Origin: Mesorhizobium sp.
Lineage (GTDB): Bacteria > Pseudomonadota > Alphaproteobacteria > Rhizobiales > Rhizobiaceae
DNA length: 64,000 nt
Assembly (NCBI RefSeq): GCF_004962245.1
Contig: NZ_SUHQ01000006.1
Span: 202,022-266,021 of the forward strand
Reading direction: 5' to 3'
In this document: one piece after another, positions 61,780 to 64,000 of the stretch
How positions within the stretch are numbered: position 1 is the first letter of the stretch
Layout of the letters: every line of letters begins with the position of its first letter
Notes under the pieces: model-generated
The model's input: the letters and a program-made list of their open reading frames with translations, nothing else
The model's database searches: none
What the model was told of the DNA's origin: nothing
Made by a program: the position numbers and the translations under genes

Positions 61780-63171
61780 TTAGATAATCCAATCGTTCAA
61801 CGCATAGGCATGGATGTAGTCGATCTGCATTTCTGCAGGCGTCGCAAGCCCGTCGGCGGGGGCTCCCGCGAGGCCGCCAACCCCCATATTGACCAGCATA
61901 TACATCGGATCGTGCATGTCGGCAGGCGTTGCGGCACGTGCAACTTCGACGTCGTCGAAATACCAGACGAGTTCGTCTTCTGTCCACAGCACCCCGTATG
62001 TGTGGAAACCTTCGGTATCCGCGGTATAGGCAGTCGAGCCGACTTTCGTATGAGTTCCCGTCGCGTTCGAGTGAGCCGTCAGAATGAGCTTGTTCGGATC
62101 CTGGCCGAACATCTCTATGACATCCAGTTCCGGTGGCCAGGAGCCGTCCGCCGGGAGGAGCCAGAAGGCCGGCCATACACCTTGTGTTTCGGGCATGTCG
62201 GCCCGAATTTCGAAATAGCCGTAGGTCTGCGCGAAGGATTCGTAGGTCGTCAGCACACCTGACGTGTATTGGTAATTGTTTATGTAGGGCTGGATCGCCT
62301 CAGGAGCCTGGGCGGCAGTAATCGTGAGAACACCGTCCTCAACGCTGAATGGGTTGACGGAGCTCGTCGGGGCGTAGTCGGTATCAATGTACCATTGAAG
62401 CTCGTTGGCGCTCGTGATCGAGCTGCCGTTCGCGGCTCCCCACGGGAAGTTCGAGTCCCAGGTGCCGCTCGAGCCATTCCACAGGTTCAGCGTGTCGAAC
62501 TCATCCGAAAAGGTAAGTTCCAAAGCCGACCTGTCCACGGCCAGCTTGAACTGACTTGCGGTGAACTCGCCGATGGTCTTGTTGGCGAAGACGAGAAACT
62601 CGTCATCGGACAGATTAAGTCGGACGTTCGCCCCCGACTGGACCATGTTGGCCCGCACTTCCTCGAAGGAGGTGAAGCCGTAGCTCCCGACGCGCACGGT
62701 ATCTTCGGCGCGAAAGTCGAGGATCAGGTCACTGCCGTTACCTTCGGTCACGACGAAAATGTCCGCCCCGGATCCGCCCTTGAGCACGTCATCGCCCTGC
62801 AAGCCGTCGAGCGTCTGTTGGCCGGAGCCGCCGGTAATGATGTTGTTTTGCGCGTTTCCAAAAGCGTAGCGTTTGTCGCCTGTGACCGTCAGGTTCTCGA
62901 AATTGGCTGGAAGCCTATAGCTCATCCAGGTCGAGATGGTATCGACACCCTCGTTGGGCAGCTCGACCGCCTTGTTCTTCGAGGAATAAAGATAATAAAT
63001 GTCATCGCCCTTGCCGCCATACATTGTGACGGTGACGCTGCCATCGCCGTACATCGAGTCGTTGTATAGGCTGCCATAAAGGGCTGGGCCGGAATTCGTC
63101 GCCGAGTACCACTTTACGGAGGACCCGCTGTAGGGGAGTGGAACGCCCTTGGCGTTCAATACCGTGGCCAT
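61780..63171 (-). CDS. exsH: RTX glycoside hydrolase family 16 protein (ExsH-like)
   Basis: 463 codons including the stop. The N-terminal half has RTX-type calcium-binding Gly/Asp repeats (GGKGDDIYYL, NNIITGGSGQQTLDG, GDDVLKGGSGADIFVV). The C-terminal half is a GH16 glucanase with ELDVIEMFG near 348-353 (the ExDxxE catalytic set), GVWPAFWLLPADG and YGVLWTEDELVWYFDD. S. meliloti ExsH has about this size and is exported by PrsD/PrsE to cut exopolysaccharide. ATG 63171 is chosen because AAGGAG lies upstream. No classical signal peptide, as expected for type I export. Confidence 0.88.
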   Translation of the reverse strand: MATVLNAKGVPLPYSGSSVKWYSATNSGPALYGSLYNDSMYGDGSVTVTMYGGKGDDIYYLYSSKNKAVELPNEGVDTISTWMSYRLPANFENLTVTGDKRYAFGNAQNNIITGGSGQQTLDGLQGDDVLKGGSGADIFVVTEGNGSDLILDFRAEDTVRVGSYGFTSFEEVRANMVQSGANVRLNLSDDEFLVFANKTIGEFTASQFKLAVDRSALELTFSDEFDTLNLWNGSSGTWDSNFPWGAANGSSITSANELQWYIDTDYAPTSSVNPFSVEDGVLTITAAQAPEAIQPYINNYQYTSGVLTTYESFAQTYGYFEIRADMPETQGVWPAFWLLPADGSWPPELDVIEMFGQDPNKLILTAHSNATGTHTKVGSTAYTADTEGFHTYGVLWTEDELVWYFDDVEVARAATPADMHDPMYMLVNMGVGGLAGAPADGLATPAEMQIDYIHAYALNDWII

Positions 63172-63700
63172 CCCGGTCTTTTCTCCTTTGTCTCGCTCCG
63201 ATATCAGCCCTAACATTTATCGAGGCTAAATGAGCCACTGCTTTCTCAGTTTCGAGTTCGGAGGGTTACCAAAAGGTTAACACGTCGTAGCAATCCACCA
63301 CCGATCCCTGAAACTGGTGAACGGACGCTAGAAGCCGTAGCGGGCGGGCGTTCCTGGCATTGCCAAGAAAGGCGGCTGCCCCGGTGGTATCGCGAGTGAT
63401 GGTGCAGGAGGCCGGACTCCTGGGACGTATCCGTCCGCTGTGATTGCGATCGGTGCCAAGGGCATTTGGCGCCGCGATTGCAGTTAGATTGAGAAACTGA
63501 ACTACTCGTTCTCGCAACTAACTGTCAGAAATGATCGAGGCGGCCGCAACTGAACAGAGACTACACAGGCAGAAGCCTCCCTAGCGTAGGCCTGAAGAAA
63601 ATTCGACGGGGTTGTTGAATACCTGATGTGAGGTGATGCCGCCTCGCCACCTTGAACTGCCGGCAGGCCTCGCCTGGGCGGGCTTGATGAGCCGTGATGC
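63172..63700. other. Intergenic, no supported gene
   Basis: About 530 bases upstream of the RTX hydrolase. It must hold the promoter of that gene. The open frames at 63266-63517 and 63502-63714 on the minus strand lack ribosome sites and known motifs. Confidence 0.45.
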
Positions 63701-63736
63701 GGACCACCCGCCAAATCGAGGAATGGCGGGTGGTCC
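63701..63736. terminator. Perfect 12-base hairpin
   Basis: GGACCACCCGCC (63701-63712) and GGCGGGTGGTCC (63725-63736) with a 12-base loop. No T-run on either side. Plausible end of a minus-strand transcript entering from the right edge. Confidence 0.5.
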
Positions 63737-63814
63737 CCTATCAGCGCAGGAAGGGACGTAGCTGCGCAGATATCAATTTCGTTCCTTGTCCGATCGTCAA
63801 AGTGCGGTCGGTCC

Positions 63815-63908
63815 CTAGCTGGTGATCACTCCAATCGCCAGAAACGTGATGGAGACGGCGAAGACCGTGCCAAGCAACCAGCGGGCTTCGTGGATACTAT
63901 TTTCCATG
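63815..63908 (-). pseudogene. Possible small membrane protein broken by an A-run slip
   Basis: GGAGG precedes ATG 63908 at ideal spacing, but the frame stops after MEK. If the five-A run had four As it would read on as MENSIHEARWLLGTVFAVSITFLAIGVITS to TAG 63815, a typical single-pass small membrane protein. The strong ribosome site and helix argue for a real gene with a homopolymer frameshift or sequencing error. Confidence 0.4.
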
Positions 63909-64000
63909 GGCTCCTCCCGTGAACTCACAACGAGCAACGACCACGAGCAGCCGCCGTTCCCGGTGGCGCCATGTCCGGCCCATTTCGCGAAACAGGAGAG

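Noticed and set aside
1..64000. CRISPR arrays, tRNA/rRNA genes, insertion sequences, prophage genes
   Set aside because: No spaced direct-repeat array, tRNA-like cloverleaf, transposase, integrase or phage structural gene was noticed; a dedicated tRNA and repeat scan would settle it.

Overview
The window looks like a chromosomal stretch of a Mesorhizobium-like alphaproteobacterium (Hyphomicrobiales). The signs are high GC, a nadABC operon with a NrtR/NadQ-type regulator tail in front, two Ku genes, DUF3309/DUF1236/BTLCP genes, an HWE-type histidine kinase, EcfG-type promoter motifs and an ExsH/PrsD/PrsE-like secretion locus. I see no rRNA, tRNA, CRISPR array or intact insertion sequence.

Layout. 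(1) 1-3.6 kb: NAD de novo synthesis (nadA-nadB-nadC) behind a palindromic operator. (2) 3.8-9.8 kb: a decayed isomerase/TetR pair that has lost both facing 5' ends, a haloacid dehalogenase, two acetyltransferases, a FixK/FNR-like regulator and an OsmC protein. (3) 10-12.9 kb: arginase and ornithine cyclodeaminase with a divergent Lrp regulator and the remnant of an amino-acid-binding protein. (4) 12.9-15.8 kb: a frameshifted SDR with a divergent AraC regulator, then a PIN-toxin/antitoxin pair. (5) 16-35 kb: stress and envelope genes: FAD-Rieske oxidoreductase, HtrA protease, small membrane or periplasmic proteins, histidine kinase, GGDEF-EAL protein, two Ku genes, a Vgb-like beta-propeller and a cytochrome c. 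Several have EcfG-type (GGAAC-N16/17-CGTT) promoters, and the cytochrome has a perfect FixK/FNR box. (6) 35.5-43.8 kb: a catabolic unit: SDR, PotABCD-type ABC importer, HisD-family dehydrogenase, zinc dehydrogenase and a GntR/UTRA regulator, with TGTATA-type operators upstream. (7) 44.6-56.2 kb: a propane/phenol/acetone-type soluble di-iron monooxygenase cluster (prmA-B-C-D, amidohydrolase, MIP18-like protein, GroEL-like chaperonin, alcohol dehydrogenase) with a sigma-54 activator and a clear -24/-12 promoter. (8) 56.3-58.5 kb: an unrecognised four-gene operon transcribed away from prmA across a shared palindrome-rich intergenic region. (9) 58.6-63.2 kb: RTX glycoside hydrolase with its own type I secretion ABC protein and adaptor.

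The most intriguing part is 56.1-58.5 kb. Four cytosolic-looking proteins (a 158-residue alpha/beta protein, a coiled coil, a WD40 propeller and a 57-residue helical protein) share a regulatory region with the monooxygenase and match no family I recognise. Several genes carry single-base frameshifts. These are either real decay or sequencing indels, and this affects how the broken genes should be read.
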